A stretch of DNA of 64,000 nucleotides from Pseudomonas serboccidentalis (lineage in GTDB: Bacteria > Pseudomonadota > Gammaproteobacteria > Pseudomonadales > Pseudomonadaceae), in assembly GCF_028830055.1 (NCBI RefSeq), contig NZ_CP101655.1:744001-808000 (forward strand), given 5' to 3'. The notes below the pieces were generated by a model. That model did not search any database, had not been told where the DNA came from, and saw only the letters and a program-made list of their open reading frames with translations. Made by a program: the position numbers and the translations under genes. Below, piece by piece: positions 8,845 to 16,755 of this stretch (within the stretch, counting starts at the first letter, position 1; each line of letters begins with the position of its first letter).

Positions 8845-8947
8845 TGTAGGAGCTGCCGAAGGCTGCGATCTTTTGATTTTGTTTTTCAAGATCAAGATCA
8901 AGATCAAGATCAAGATCAGCAGATCGCAGCCTGCGGCAGCTCCTACA
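8845..8947. repeat. Palindromic repeat family A with a CAAGAT tandem array in its loop
   Basis: The arms begin with TGTAGGAGCTGCCG and end with CGGCAGCTCCTACA. The left arm carries GCCGAAGGC and the right arm GCCTGCGGC, so the two arms come from different sub-versions. Between them five perfect copies of CAAGAT run from 8887 to 8916. The element fills the middle of the 8740-9095 gap between the divergent exporter and rnd genes. I see no other gene there, only AT-rich sequence near 8810-8835 that could hold a promoter. Confidence 0.9.
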
Positions 8948-9095
8948 GGGGGAGGTTCGTATTCCTCTTGCTGACCACGCTGTAAGACTATTCTTTCTGC
9001 CTGGCAGGACATTTCGTTACAGCTCTGGCCCAGCGCAGGCGCGTAAAACACCAGCGGCGATATATACTGCGCGCCATTCTTCAAGGGAGAGCCGT

Positions 9096-10229
9096 GTGGC
9101 CATCGATATTCACTGGATTCGCGACAACGAAAGCCTCGCGCAGTTTTGCGCCGAGTGGCAGCAGCTGCCGTTCGTTGCCCTCGACACCGAATTCATGCGG
9201 GTCGACACCTTCTACCCGATTGCCGGCCTGTTGCAGGTCGGCGACGGCAAACGCGCCTACCTGATTGATCCGCTGACCATCGACGCCTGGCAACCGCTGG
9301 CGGCATTGCTGGAAAACCCGGCGGTGCTCAAAGTCCTGCACGCCTGCAGCGAAGACCTCGAGGTACTGATGCGCCTGACCGGCAGCCTGCCGGCACCGCT
9401 GTTCGACACGCAACTGGCGGCGGCCTACCTGAACCTCGGGTTCTCGATGGGCTATTCGCGGCTGGTGCAGGAAGTGCTCGGCATTGAACTGCCCAAGGGC
9501 GAAACCCGTTCCGACTGGTTACAGCGCCCGCTGTCCGACACGCAGATCAGCTACGCCGCTGAAGATGCGGTGCATCTGGCGGAAGTTTTCGTACAACTGC
9601 GGCCGAAACTGTCCGACGACAAGTTCGCCTGGGTGCTGGAGGACGGCGCCGAACTGGTGGCCAACCTGCGCCGCGAGACCGACCCGTACGAGGTCTATCG
9701 CGAGGCCAAACTGGCGTGGAAACTGTCCCGTGCGCAACTCGCGGTATTGCGTGAGCTGTGCGCCTGGCGCGAGCGTGAAGCCCGCGCGCGCAATCTGCCG
9801 CGCAACCGCATCGTCCGTGAGCACTCGCTGTGGCCGCTGGCCCGCACGCAACCGGACAACCTCGTGGCGCTGGGCAAAATCGAAGACATGCACCCGCGTA
9901 CCGTGCGTCAGGACGGCCAATTTCTGCTTGATCTGATCAAGCGCTCTGGCAGTGTGGGGCCTGATCAATGGCCGCCGGCGGTGCCGGAGCCCTTGCCGGT
10001 CGAAGCCGCCGCGCTGATCAAGCAACTGCGCGCCCTCGGTCAGGTCGAAGCCGAACGCCTGGGCATCGCGCCGGAACTGATGCTGCGCAAGAAAACCCTC
10101 GAAGCCCTGGTCAAAAGCGGCTTCCCCGAGGGGCCTTATCAATTGCCTGAGTCGCTGCGTGGCTGGCGCCGCGAACTCATGGGCCAGAAGCTGCTCGACA
10201 GCCTGGCCACCGCCGGAGAACAGCCTTGA
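9096..10229 (+). CDS. rnd: Ribonuclease D
   Basis: A 377-residue 3'-5' exoribonuclease that trims tRNA precursors and other stable RNAs. The DEDD nuclease motifs are present: Exo I with D30 and E32 (ALDTEF), Exo II with the [11 protein letters not shown] aspartate, and Exo III with YAAEDAVHL. An HRDC domain covers about residues 205-285. The start is GTG at 9096, supported by AGGGAGA 5 nt upstream. It is coupled to ycgL, whose start overlaps the rnd stop, a common pairing in Pseudomonas. Confidence 0.95.
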   Translation: MAIDIHWIRDNESLAQFCAEWQQLPFVALDTEFMRVDTFYPIAGLLQVGDGKRAYLIDPLTIDAWQPLAALLENPAVLKVLHACSEDLEVLMRLTGSLPAPLFDTQLAAAYLNLGFSMGYSRLVQEVLGIELPKGETRSDWLQRPLSDTQISYAAEDAVHLAEVFVQLRPKLSDDKFAWVLEDGAELVANLRRETDPYEVYREAKLAWKLSRAQLAVLRELCAWREREARARNLPRNRIVREHSLWPLARTQPDNLVALGKIEDMHPRTVRQDGQFLLDLIKRSGSVGPDQWPPAVPEPLPVEAAALIKQLRALGQVEAERLGIAPELMLRKKTLEALVKSGFPEGPYQLPESLRGWRRELMGQKLLDSLATAGEQP

Positions 10230-10519
10230 AACGTATTTGTTCCATTTACCAAAGCTCCAAGCGAAGCGGGATGTACCTTTATGTGCTCAAGAGCGATGCT
10301 CTGGAGCGCGTGCCGGAACCGCTGATGTTGGCGTTCGGCAAGCCGAAACATTCTTTCGATCTGGTCCTGTCGCCTGAGCGCAAGCTGGCCAGCGAGGACA
10401 TCGTCGTAGTCCTGGAAAACCTCGACAAGCAGGGCTATCACCTGCAGATGCCGCCGGCCGAGGACGAGTACATCGAACACCTGCCCGAAGAGTTGCTGCG
10501 ACGCAACGACCCGGTCTGA
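10226..10519 (+). CDS. YcgL domain-containing protein
   Basis: A 97-residue YcgL-family (UPF0745-like) protein beginning MKRICSIY. The start is TTG at 10226, overlapping the rnd stop (TTGA). GGAGAA lies 5 nt upstream inside rnd, and no ATG is available in frame before residue 15, so TTG is the most economical choice. The family's function is unsettled; a role with RNA is suggested only by its constant linkage to rnd. A hairpin follows the stop at 10525. Confidence 0.9.
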   Translation: MKRICSIYQSSKRSGMYLYVLKSDALERVPEPLMLAFGKPKHSFDLVLSPERKLASEDIVVVLENLDKQGYHLQMPPAEDEYIEHLPEELLRRNDPV

Positions 10520-10524
10520 TCTGC

Positions 10525-10548
10525 GAGGCCCTGTTCTGGGCCTCTTGT
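10525..10548 (+). terminator. Hairpin after ycgL
   Basis: GAGGCCC and GGGCCTC form a perfect 7-bp stem with a 6-nt loop, followed by TTGT. The T-run is poor, so this is a probable but weak intrinsic terminator for rnd-ycgL, 5 nt past the stop. Confidence 0.55.
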
Positions 10549-10576
10549 CACCCTGGAACTGATTTTACGGCGACGA

Positions 10577-10607
10577 CCGCCACGAAGGAGTGCGACTCCT
10601 TCGGCGG
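10577..10607 (+). promoter_or_regulatory. Leader hairpin before the 2-hydroxyacid dehydrogenase gene
   Basis: CGAAGGAG and CTCCTTCG (10583-10590 and 10596-10603) form a perfect 8-bp stem with loop TGCGA. It is extended by CCGC/GCGG across a small bulge. It lies 30 nt before the ATG at 10638 and holds a GGAG sequence in its stem. It could be a second terminator element or an mRNA leader structure; which is not decidable from sequence. Confidence 0.45.
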
Positions 10608-10637
10608 TTGCCTGCACGGTTTGCGAAAGGTTTGAAG

Positions 10638-11570
10638 ATGCGCGTTCTGATTGCTGAACACGACCACGCGGTGTACGCCCGGCTGCTGCGTCAGGCGGCC
10701 CCCGAACTTGAAGTACTGACCAGTGGCGACTCCGCCGAACTGGCCCGTCAGGCTGCCGATTGCCCGGTGTGGCTGGGCCAGCCGGATCTGCTGGCGACGC
10801 TGTTGCGTCAGGGCCATCAACCGCAATGGCTGCAATCGACCTGGGCCGGCATCACGCCGCTGCTCGCCGACGGCTTGCGCCGCGATTATCGCCTGACTCG
10901 CGCGGTGGGGATCTTCGGTCAGGTGATGGCCGAATACGTCCTGACCTACATGCTCGGTCACGAGCGTGAAGTGCTGGCGCGTCTGGTCAGCCAGGTCGAG
11001 CGCAAGTGGGACAACCGCACCGGTCAGAGTCTGGTCGGGCGCAAGGTGTTGATCGTCGGCACCGGTGACATTGGCCAAAGCGTGGCGCAGTTCCTGCTGC
11101 CGTTCGGCGTCGAGTTGTACGGCATCGCCAGCAGCGCACGCGAGCAGGCACCGTTCGTTGAAGTCGGTGCGATGGCGGATCTGCCACGGCTGGTGGGCGA
11201 GGTCGATTACGTGGTCAACCTGCTGCCGAACACCGTGCACACTCACGATATCTACGACGCGGCGCTGTTCAAGCAATTCAAGCCGACCGGGCTGTTCATC
11301 AACGTCGGCCGCGGCGTGGCGGTGGTCGATGCCGATCTGGTGGAAGCCTTGAAGGAAGGACATCTGGCGGGCGCGGTGATCGACGTCTGCCGTCAGGAGC
11401 CGTTGCCGCAACGCCATCCGTTCTGGACCGCCTGGGGCCTGCTGCTGACCGGGCACAGCTCGGCACCGACATCGCCGGCGTTGATGGTGCAGTTGTTCGT
11501 CGAGAACCTGAAGGCGTATCAGGCCGGTGAAGCGCTGCGCGGGGAAGTGGATTTCAACCGCGGATATTGA
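10638..11570 (+). CDS. D-2-hydroxyacid dehydrogenase (GhrA/SerA-like)
   Basis: A 310-residue NAD(P)-dependent D-isomer 2-hydroxyacid dehydrogenase. The Rossmann glycine motif VLIVGTGDIGQSVAQ is at ~136-150. Catalytic residues are visible as Arg in NVGRGVAVVD, Glu in VCRQEPLP and His in LLTGHSSAP. It probably reduces glyoxylate, hydroxypyruvate or a related 2-oxoacid, but the substrate is not certain. ATG 10638 is chosen because CGAAAGG precedes it by 7 nt; an upstream in-frame start at 10590 falls in the hairpin. Confidence 0.88.
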   Translation: MRVLIAEHDHAVYARLLRQAAPELEVLTSGDSAELARQAADCPVWLGQPDLLATLLRQGHQPQWLQSTWAGITPLLADGLRRDYRLTRAVGIFGQVMAEYVLTYMLGHEREVLARLVSQVERKWDNRTGQSLVGRKVLIVGTGDIGQSVAQFLLPFGVELYGIASSAREQAPFVEVGAMADLPRLVGEVDYVVNLLPNTVHTHDIYDAALFKQFKPTGLFINVGRGVAVVDADLVEALKEGHLAGAVIDVCRQEPLPQRHPFWTAWGLLLTGHSSAPTSPALMVQLFVENLKAYQAGEALRGEVDFNRGY

Positions 11571-11578
11571 GGTGTAAT

Positions 11579-11648
11579 CAAAAGATCGCAGCCTTCGGCA
11601 GCTCCTACAGGGATCAATGTAGGAGCTGCCGAAGGCTGCGATCTTTTG
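11579..11648. repeat. Palindromic repeat family A (compact)
   Basis: Opens with CAAAAGATCGCAGCC and closes with its complement. The two CTCCTACA/TGTAGGAG ends face each other over a short 8-9 nt loop. It fills the gap between the convergent dehydrogenase and nitroreductase genes, ending 3 nt from the latter's stop. The transcript could act as a bidirectional 3' hairpin. Confidence 0.9.
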
Positions 11649-11651
11649 CTT

Positions 11652-12245
11652 TTAGAGGGTGAAGCTGCCTTCGGCCACCAGCTCGCTCAGCGGACGACGC
11701 GGGCTTGGCTCTTCACGGGCCTGCAGGTACTCGGCCAGCGTTGCCTTGTCACCAAGCTTGCCGACAGCGACGGCCGCGTGCAGCGCATAACCTTCAGGGA
11801 TATTCAGCTCTTTGCGGGTCAGCTCCTGATCGAAACCGGCCATGCCGTGGGTGTGCCAGCCGCTGATGCTCGCTTGCAGCGCCAGGTGGCCCCACGCCGA
11901 ACCGGTGTCGAAGGTGTGCCACAGCGCCGGGGTCTCTTCGCTGGCGCCGGGTGCGGTGAAGGTAGTTTTCGAGATCACGATCACCAGCGCCGAAGCGTGT
12001 TGCGCCCAACTGCGGTTGAACTCATTCAGCAAACCGAGAAAACGCTCCCAGTTCGGCGTGTCGCGACGCGCATAGAGGAAGCGCCACGGCTGCGAGTTGT
12101 AGGCCGATGGTGCCCAGCGTGCAGCTTCGAAAAAGCTCAGCAGGGTTTCTTCCGGGATCGCTTCGCCAGTGAAGGCGCGGGGCGACCAGCGATCGGTGAA
12201 TTGCGGGTGAATGGCGTAATCGGCAACGCGAGGGTTGGCACTCAT
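11652..12245 (-). CDS. Nitroreductase family protein
   Basis: A 197-residue FMN-dependent oxidoreductase of the nitroreductase superfamily. The N-terminal region holds RWSPRAFTGEAIPEE, then AARWAPSAYNSQPWRF (residues ~45-60), which contacts FMN phosphate and is diagnostic. The mid-protein ALWHTFDTGSAWGHLALQA matches the second half of the fold. It reduces nitro compounds, quinones or similar acceptors with NAD(P)H; the physiological substrate is unknown. It is monocistronic and divergent from the ycgN gene over 164 nt. Confidence 0.88.
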   Translation of the reverse strand: MSANPRVADYAIHPQFTDRWSPRAFTGEAIPEETLLSFFEAARWAPSAYNSQPWRFLYARRDTPNWERFLGLLNEFNRSWAQHASALVIVISKTTFTAPGASEETPALWHTFDTGSAWGHLALQASISGWHTHGMAGFDQELTRKELNIPEGYALHAAVAVGKLGDKATLAEYLQAREEPSPRRPLSELVAEGSFTL

Positions 12246-12409
12246 CGAAGTTTCCTTGCTGTGTTTGAGTCATGAATTCGTGGCAAAACCCTACTGGGCG
12301 GCGATTCGGCTGACAAGCGGGATTTACCGACAGTCGCCAGCGCTTGGCCCGCAAGGCCTGGGGCACTAGACTGGCGGCCTTTTCACCACCTGATGTTGAT
12401 GCTTGAGCC

Positions 12410-12859
12410 ATGGCCGCCAAAGTCGAACCGTTCTGGAAACGCAAAACCCTCGATCAACTGGATCACGAGGAATGGGAATCGCTGTGCGACGGCTGCGGTC
12501 TGTGCTGCCTGCAGAAACTCGAAGATGAAGAAGACAACAGCGTCTATTACACGCGCATCGCCTGCAAACTGCTGGACCTGAAAACCTGCCAGTGCAGCGA
12601 CTACCCGAACCGCATCAAGTTTGTCCCGGACTGCATCCAGCTCACTCCGGGCCAGGCCGAAGAATTCAAATGGCTGCCGCCGACCTGCGGTTACCGACTG
12701 GTCAGCGAAGGCAAGGATCTGCCGTTGTGGCACCACCTGGTGTGCGGCGACCGTGACGCCGTGCACCACGAACGGATTTCCCAGTCCGGACGCATGCTCG
12801 CCGAAGGCAGTGTGCCGGAGGATGACTGGGAAGATCACCTGATTTTCCGGGCTGGTTAA
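12410..12859 (+). CDS. YcgN family cysteine cluster protein (UPF0260)
   Basis: A 149-residue cytosolic protein with the family's conserved cysteines: CDGCGLCC near residues 25-32 and [11 protein letters not shown] near residues 53-63, with another in PTCGYR. The pattern suggests a bound metal or iron-sulfur centre, but the function is not established. Followed 35 nt later by the secreted peptidase-like gene on the same strand, which has its own strong ribosome site, so co-transcription is likely but not certain. Confidence 0.88.
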   Translation: MAAKVEPFWKRKTLDQLDHEEWESLCDGCGLCCLQKLEDEEDNSVYYTRIACKLLDLKTCQCSDYPNRIKFVPDCIQLTPGQAEEFKWLPPTCGYRLVSEGKDLPLWHHLVCGDRDAVHHERISQSGRMLAEGSVPEDDWEDHLIFRAG

Positions 12860-12894
12860 ACGCCCGCAGATTCACGTTTCACCCAGGAGTGTGT

Positions 12895-14124
12895 ATGGCT
12901 GTGGGATTGCGGCGGGCGCTGGGCGTTGGGCTGCTGGCGTTGAGTGCGCCAGTGTGGGCGGCAAAGAAAGTCGATCTGGACTACCACGTGCGTCTGTTGC
13001 CGCAAAGCGATCAGGCCGAGGTGCGTCTGACCCTGGCCAAAGGCGAAGCGGTGCGCAGCCTCGACTTTGACCTTGGCGATGGCAGCCACTACAGCGACTT
13101 CAAGGCCGACGGCCAGTGGCAGTTGACCCCGGGCAAACGGGCTCGGGGTCTGTGGCGGCCGATGGGCGACAAAGCCAGCCTGACCTACCGCGTCAGCGTC
13201 AGCCACGGGCGCAAGAGCGGCAGCTTCGACACGCGCATGACCCCGAGCTGGGCACTGCTGCGCGGCGATGATCTGGTGCCGCCGGCCAGGCTCGATCAGC
13301 AGGATGGCGTTGAGCTGGTGTCACGTCTGCAATTCGAACTGCCCAACGGCTGGAAAAGCGTCGAAACCGCCTGGCCGCGCATCGGCAAGAACACATTCCG
13401 CATCGACAACCCTTCACGCCTGTTCGACCGCCCGACCGGCTGGATGCTCGCTGGCCATCTCGGCAGCCGCCGCACGCGTCTGGGCGAAACCGAAGTCACC
13501 GTGGCCTCGCCGCAAGGCCAGGGCATGCGTCGTATGGATGTGCTGACCTTGCTGACATTCGTCTGGCCGCAGGTGCAAGCGGTCTATCCCCGGCATCCGA
13601 AAAAACTGTTGATCGTCGGCGCCAATGACCCGATGTGGCGCGGCAGCCTCGGTGCGCACGAGTCGATCTACTTGAACACGCGCCTGCCGCTGGTCAGCGA
13701 GAGCGGCAGCAGTGCGCTGGTGCGCGAGCTGGCGCAGGTGTTCGGGCGGATCAACGACGAGCAGCGCAGCGACTGGATCAGCGAAGGGTTTGCCGAGTAC
13801 TACGCGATCGAACTGGTGCGCCGCGCCGGCGGCATGAGCGATGAACGCTATCAGGCGTTGCAGGCAAAGTTGACCAGGGACAGTCAGAAAGTCACGACCT
13901 TGCGCGGCGAGCAGATCAGCCCGGCGCAGCTTTCAAAAGCGGTGATTGTGTTGCAGGAACTGGATCGCGAGATTCGCCTGAAGACGCGCAACAAGCGCTC
14001 GCTGGATGATGTGTTGCGCGGGGCGATGCATTTGGGGACCGTGAGTACCAAGGAGTTTGTTCAATTGGCCGAGAGCGTTCTCGGTGAATCCTCGAAAGTC
14101 CTTGATACCGCGTTACTACAGTAA
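12895..14124 (+). CDS. Secreted M1/M61-like (gluzincin fold) protein lacking the zinc-binding histidines
   Basis: A 409-residue protein with an N-terminal signal peptide (hydrophobic 6-20, cleavage near VWA-AKK). The C-terminal half resembles aminopeptidases of the M1/M61 type: residues 277-281 read RELAQ where active enzymes have HExxH, and EGFAEYY at 297-303 matches the third-ligand motif of active members. Both zinc histidines are therefore replaced, while Glu278 and the distal Glu are kept. It is probably a periplasmic binding or chaperone-like relative without peptidase activity (inference). ATG 12895 has AGGAG 5 nt upstream; the in-frame GTG two codons earlier overlaps that site. Confidence 0.75.
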   Translation: MAVGLRRALGVGLLALSAPVWAAKKVDLDYHVRLLPQSDQAEVRLTLAKGEAVRSLDFDLGDGSHYSDFKADGQWQLTPGKRARGLWRPMGDKASLTYRVSVSHGRKSGSFDTRMTPSWALLRGDDLVPPARLDQQDGVELVSRLQFELPNGWKSVETAWPRIGKNTFRIDNPSRLFDRPTGWMLAGHLGSRRTRLGETEVTVASPQGQGMRRMDVLTLLTFVWPQVQAVYPRHPKKLLIVGANDPMWRGSLGAHESIYLNTRLPLVSESGSSALVRELAQVFGRINDEQRSDWISEGFAEYYAIELVRRAGGMSDERYQALQAKLTRDSQKVTTLRGEQISPAQLSKAVIVLQELDREIRLKTRNKRSLDDVLRGAMHLGTVSTKEFVQLAESVLGESSKVLDTALLQ

Positions 14125-14128
14125 AGAT

Positions 14129-14208
14129 CAAAAGATCGCAGCCTTCGGCAGCTCCTACATGTGGAATGCGTTTTCCCTGTAGGAGCTGCCGAAGGCTGCG
14201 ATCTTTTG
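14129..14208. repeat. Palindromic repeat family A
   Basis: CAAAAGATCGCAGCC...CTCCTACA, a 22-nt spacer, then the complementary arm. It lies between the convergent peptidase-like gene (stop 4 nt away) and the DUF2892 gene (stop 11 nt away). Confidence 0.9.
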
Positions 14209-14219
14209 CTTTTAAACCA

Positions 14220-14597
14220 TCAAACCCCGGCTTTCGGCGACTTTACCGAATCATTGCCAGTCACCGTAGCGGTGCTGGTCGCCGCCTCGGCGTTGGCCTT
14301 GAGCTGGCTCAGCTCTTCACCGGCGCGCTCGATTTTCGCCCGCACGTTGTTCATGTCCTGACGGCTTTTTTCCAGCAGGCTTTTCACTGAGCTGTGCCCG
14401 GTGATGCCTCGGGCCATCGCCACACCGCCAATCGCCACCTGAACCAGACCGAAGACGCCGCCACGGCGCAAGCCCTTGCCGACCATGATCACGCCACCGG
14501 CCAGCGAGCCGATGCGTTCCCAGCCCTGTACGTTCTGCTGCGAAGGGCTTTGGAACGGAGTGGATTCGATACGTTGGACACGTTTGAGTTCGGTCAT
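14220..14597 (-). CDS. DUF2892 / YgaP-like small membrane protein
   Basis: A 125-residue protein. Two hydrophobic segments in residues ~28-70 (WERIGSLAGGVIMVGKGL and GVFGLVQVAIGGVAMARG) match the YgaP-like membrane domain (DUF2892). A charged helical tail follows (SLLEKSRQDMNNVRAKIERA), likely a coiled coil, then a Thr/Ser-rich end. The function is unknown. ATG 14597 has GGGAGA upstream; a longer reading to 14615 would include that site. It is transcribed alone, downstream of the RNA methyltransferase gene on the same strand. Confidence 0.75.
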   Translation of the reverse strand: MTELKRVQRIESTPFQSPSQQNVQGWERIGSLAGGVIMVGKGLRRGGVFGLVQVAIGGVAMARGITGHSSVKSLLEKSRQDMNNVRAKIERAGEELSQLKANAEAATSTATVTGNDSVKSPKAGV

Positions 14598-14679
14598 GAT
14601 CTGTCTCCCAGGCAATGTGCAATAGATAGATAAGCTGACTGCCGGGGCGGCCAGCTTGTTCCATCGGATGTACGACGTT

Positions 14680-15150
14680 TCAGCGGAATTTCGGCCCCGA
14701 GCGGGTATTCAGGCCCTTGGCCATGCGGTCGTAGAGCACGACGTTGACCGTGGCGGCGAGGTTCATGCAGCCGGTGGTCGGGATGTAGACCACGTCTTCG
14801 CACCAGTCGCGGATCTCTTTATCCAGCGAGCCGTCTTCCGGGCCGAAGATGTACAGCGCACGGTCCGGGTGAGTGTATTCAGGCAGCGGGCGGGCGCCTT
14901 CGACCAGTTCCACAGCAACCGGGACGCAGTTGAGCGGGAGGATCTTTTTCAGGTCGTCGATGCCGATGAGCGGGATGTCGTAGTGCACGCGCTTGGTGTC
15001 GGTGACGAAATCGGCGGCGCGTTCATAACGCTTGCCGGTATAGAACACCGACGCCACGCCGTAACAGCCTGCGGCGCGCATCACCGAACCGACGTTCTCC
15101 GGTGACTTGGGGTTGTACAAACCAATGCAGCTGTAACGTTTGTCTGCCAC
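14680..15150 (-). CDS. TrmH/SpoU-family RNA 2'-O-methyltransferase
   Basis: A 156-residue SPOUT methyltransferase. The motifs are visible: SPENVGSVMRAAGC near residue 15, IFGPEDGSLDKE near residue 99 and TTGCMNLAATVNVVLYDR near the C terminus, which form the trefoil knot and SAM site. The small size means little beyond the catalytic domain, as in TrmL-type tRNA enzymes, but the RNA target is not certain. The start is GTG 15150, preceded by GAAGG at 10 nt. The frame stays open further upstream only to a TTG inside the neighbouring repeat, which I reject. Confidence 0.82.
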   Translation of the reverse strand: MADKRYSCIGLYNPKSPENVGSVMRAAGCYGVASVFYTGKRYERAADFVTDTKRVHYDIPLIGIDDLKKILPLNCVPVAVELVEGARPLPEYTHPDRALYIFGPEDGSLDKEIRDWCEDVVYIPTTGCMNLAATVNVVLYDRMAKGLNTRSGPKFR

Positions 15151-15198
15151 GAGCGGGGTGCCTTCGGGAAAAAGGAGGCGATTATACGGGGATAAGAT

Positions 15199-15278
15199 CA
15201 AAAGATCGCAGCCTTCGGCAGCTCCTACAGTTGAATGGCGTACACCCTGTAGGAGCTGCCGAAGGCTGCGATCTTTTG
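15199..15278. repeat. Palindromic repeat family A
   Basis: Same layout as the copy at 14129, with arms opening CAAAAGATCGCAGCC. It lies between the RNA methyltransferase start and the yajD stop (3 nt from the latter), so it is a tandem-gene spacer here and could attenuate read-through from yajD. Confidence 0.9.
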
Positions 15279-15281
15279 CTT

Positions 15282-15653
15282 TTAATCTTCTTTTTTCATG
15301 AGCCCGGCGAGGGCCGCAAACGGATTATGCGTCGCCTTGGCAATCTTCGGCGTGCTCAGCGAGCCGTCGTCGAAGTATTGCTGGTCGGTGTAGCGCGAGT
15401 GTTCGTTGTCGTGGCAATACAGGCACAACAGCTCCCAGTTCGAGCCGTCCTGCGGGTTGTTGTCGTGGTTGTGGTCGCGGTGGTGCACGGTCAGTTCGCT
15501 CAGGCGCTTGCCGGAGAACTCACGGGCGCAGCGACCACACACGTGCGGGTACATTTTCAGGGCCTTGTCGCGGTAGCCCATTTCCTTGTCGCGCTGGTTG
15601 TCGGCAAGGATGCGATCGAGCTTCGACGTGTTGGTCGGGGTGGACGAACTCAT
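15282..15653 (-). CDS. yajD: YajD family HNH nuclease
   Basis: A 123-residue HNH endonuclease-fold protein. The zinc-finger cysteines CGRCAREF, the catalytic HHRDHNHDN and the distal NWELLCLYCHDNEH are all present, so the active site looks intact. YajD proteins are widespread and of unsettled function. The stop codon lies at the edge of a family A repeat. A 50-nt gap separates it from the spermidine-synthase-like gene upstream on the same strand. Confidence 0.88.
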   Translation of the reverse strand: MSSSTPTNTSKLDRILADNQRDKEMGYRDKALKMYPHVCGRCAREFSGKRLSELTVHHRDHNHDNNPQDGSNWELLCLYCHDNEHSRYTDQQYFDDGSLSTPKIAKATHNPFAALAGLMKKED

Positions 15654-15703
15654 GGGTTCACCTTTGTAAAAAAGACTAATGACGGTTATGACGCCAGTTT
15701 AGC

Positions 15704-16390
15704 TCAGCCCTTGAGCTTCTCGGCAATCCAGATCGTGTGGCGCGTGCCTTTGTTGCCGTGGGCGAACACCTGGACTTCTTCGGCCTTGAAACCGGCCTTC
15801 TTCAATTTGTCGGAAAACTGCCGGTCAGCGCTGGCCGACCACACTGCCAGCACCCCCTTGGGCCGCAGGGCCTTGGCGCAGGCGTTGAGCCCGGCAGCGG
15901 AATACAGCCAGCTGTTGGCCTTCTGCGTCAGGCCTTCGGGACCGTTGTCGACGTCGAGCATGATGGCGTCGAAGCCATTCGGCTCGCTTTGCAGCACCTT
16001 GGCCACGTCGTCCTGACGGATCACCGTGCGTGGATCGAGCAGCGGCCGACCGGACTTTTCACCCAGCGGCCCACGGTTCCATTCGACGACGCCCGGCACC
16101 AGCTCGGCGACCACCACTTCAGCACTCTTGCCCAGATGCTTGAGCGCCGAGGCGAGGGTGAAGCCCATGCCCAGACCGCCGATCAGCACCCGCGAATTCG
16201 GCCGTCCGGCGACCTTGCGGCAAGGAATCTCGGCCAGCGCATCTTCGGAACCGTGCATGCGCGTGTTCATCAATTGCCCGCCGTCGCCGCCCTGGATCTT
16301 GATGACGAAATCCTCGCCATACTCGAACAGGCACAGGGCGCCACCGTTATCAGGGATCGGCGTGGTGTCGAGCAGAACGAAACGTTTCAT
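15704..16390 (-). CDS. Spermidine synthase-like protein
   Basis: A 228-residue Rossmann-fold protein like the polyamine aminopropyltransferases. VLIGGLGMGFTLASAL near residue 70 corresponds to the GGGxG cofactor motif, VVAELVPGVVEW near residue 95 has the acidic ligand for the nucleoside, and FDAIMLDVDNGPEGL near residue 145 is the catalytic-loop region. The canonical DGD/DD polyamine motifs are altered (DVDNGP), so the product may not be spermidine. It converges with nothing; the next gene upstream is divergent. Confidence 0.75.
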   Translation of the reverse strand: MKRFVLLDTTPIPDNGGALCLFEYGEDFVIKIQGGDGGQLMNTRMHGSEDALAEIPCRKVAGRPNSRVLIGGLGMGFTLASALKHLGKSAEVVVAELVPGVVEWNRGPLGEKSGRPLLDPRTVIRQDDVAKVLQSEPNGFDAIMLDVDNGPEGLTQKANSWLYSAAGLNACAKALRPKGVLAVWSASADRQFSDKLKKAGFKAEEVQVFAHGNKGTRHTIWIAEKLKG

Positions 16391-16470
16391 GGAAATCTCT
16401 ACAAGGGGGAAGGCAAGCAGGCCCGTTGGGAGTAGCCTGAGCGCAGACTAGAGGCCAAACGGAGCCCTTG

Positions 16471-16755
16471 ATGAAGCGCACCATTCTAACGGTCATTGCC
16501 CTGGCCGCGCTCTCGATTACTGCAGTGCAGGCGCAGCAGACCATTCCGGTCAGCCCGACGCCACAACCCGGGTCGCCCGGTACCGCAACACCGACGCCGT
16601 ATCCGCAAATCACCCCGATCAGCGTACCGAAGGCCGGCGCCGGCAGTGGCAGTCCGCCGCTGGTGCCGATCGAAATGCCCAGCCCGCCGAGCAAGGATCA
16701 ACCGGTGCCGGGCATCGAACCGGGCGGCACCAAGAACAAATCCCCCGGCGGCTAG
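16471..16755 (+). CDS. Small secreted proline-rich protein
   Basis: A 94-residue protein with a clear signal peptide (MKRTILTVIALAALSITAVQA) and a mature part rich in Pro, Gly, Thr and Ser, probably unstructured. The function is unknown. ATG 16471 is preceded by GGAG at 6 nt; a TTG directly before it is not needed. Its stop codon shares the palindrome CTAG with the stop of the convergent cyclic-nucleotide-binding gene. Confidence 0.7.
   Translation: MKRTILTVIALAALSITAVQAQQTIPVSPTPQPGSPGTATPTPYPQITPISVPKAGAGSGSPPLVPIEMPSPPSKDQPVPGIEPGGTKNKSPGG

Noticed and set aside
8887..8916. CAAGAT tandem units considered as a CRISPR or satellite array
   Set aside because: The unit is only 6 bp with no spacers; it is a simple tandem repeat in a repeat loop.
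11579..11648. Palindromic repeats considered as ordinary intrinsic terminators
   Set aside because: They have no T-run in a fixed place and occur in many identical copies, so they are listed as repeats even if they can act as 3' hairpins.
15151..15201. Upstream TTG start for the RNA methyltransferase
   Set aside because: It lies inside a palindromic repeat and lacks a ribosome site; GTG 15150 is better.
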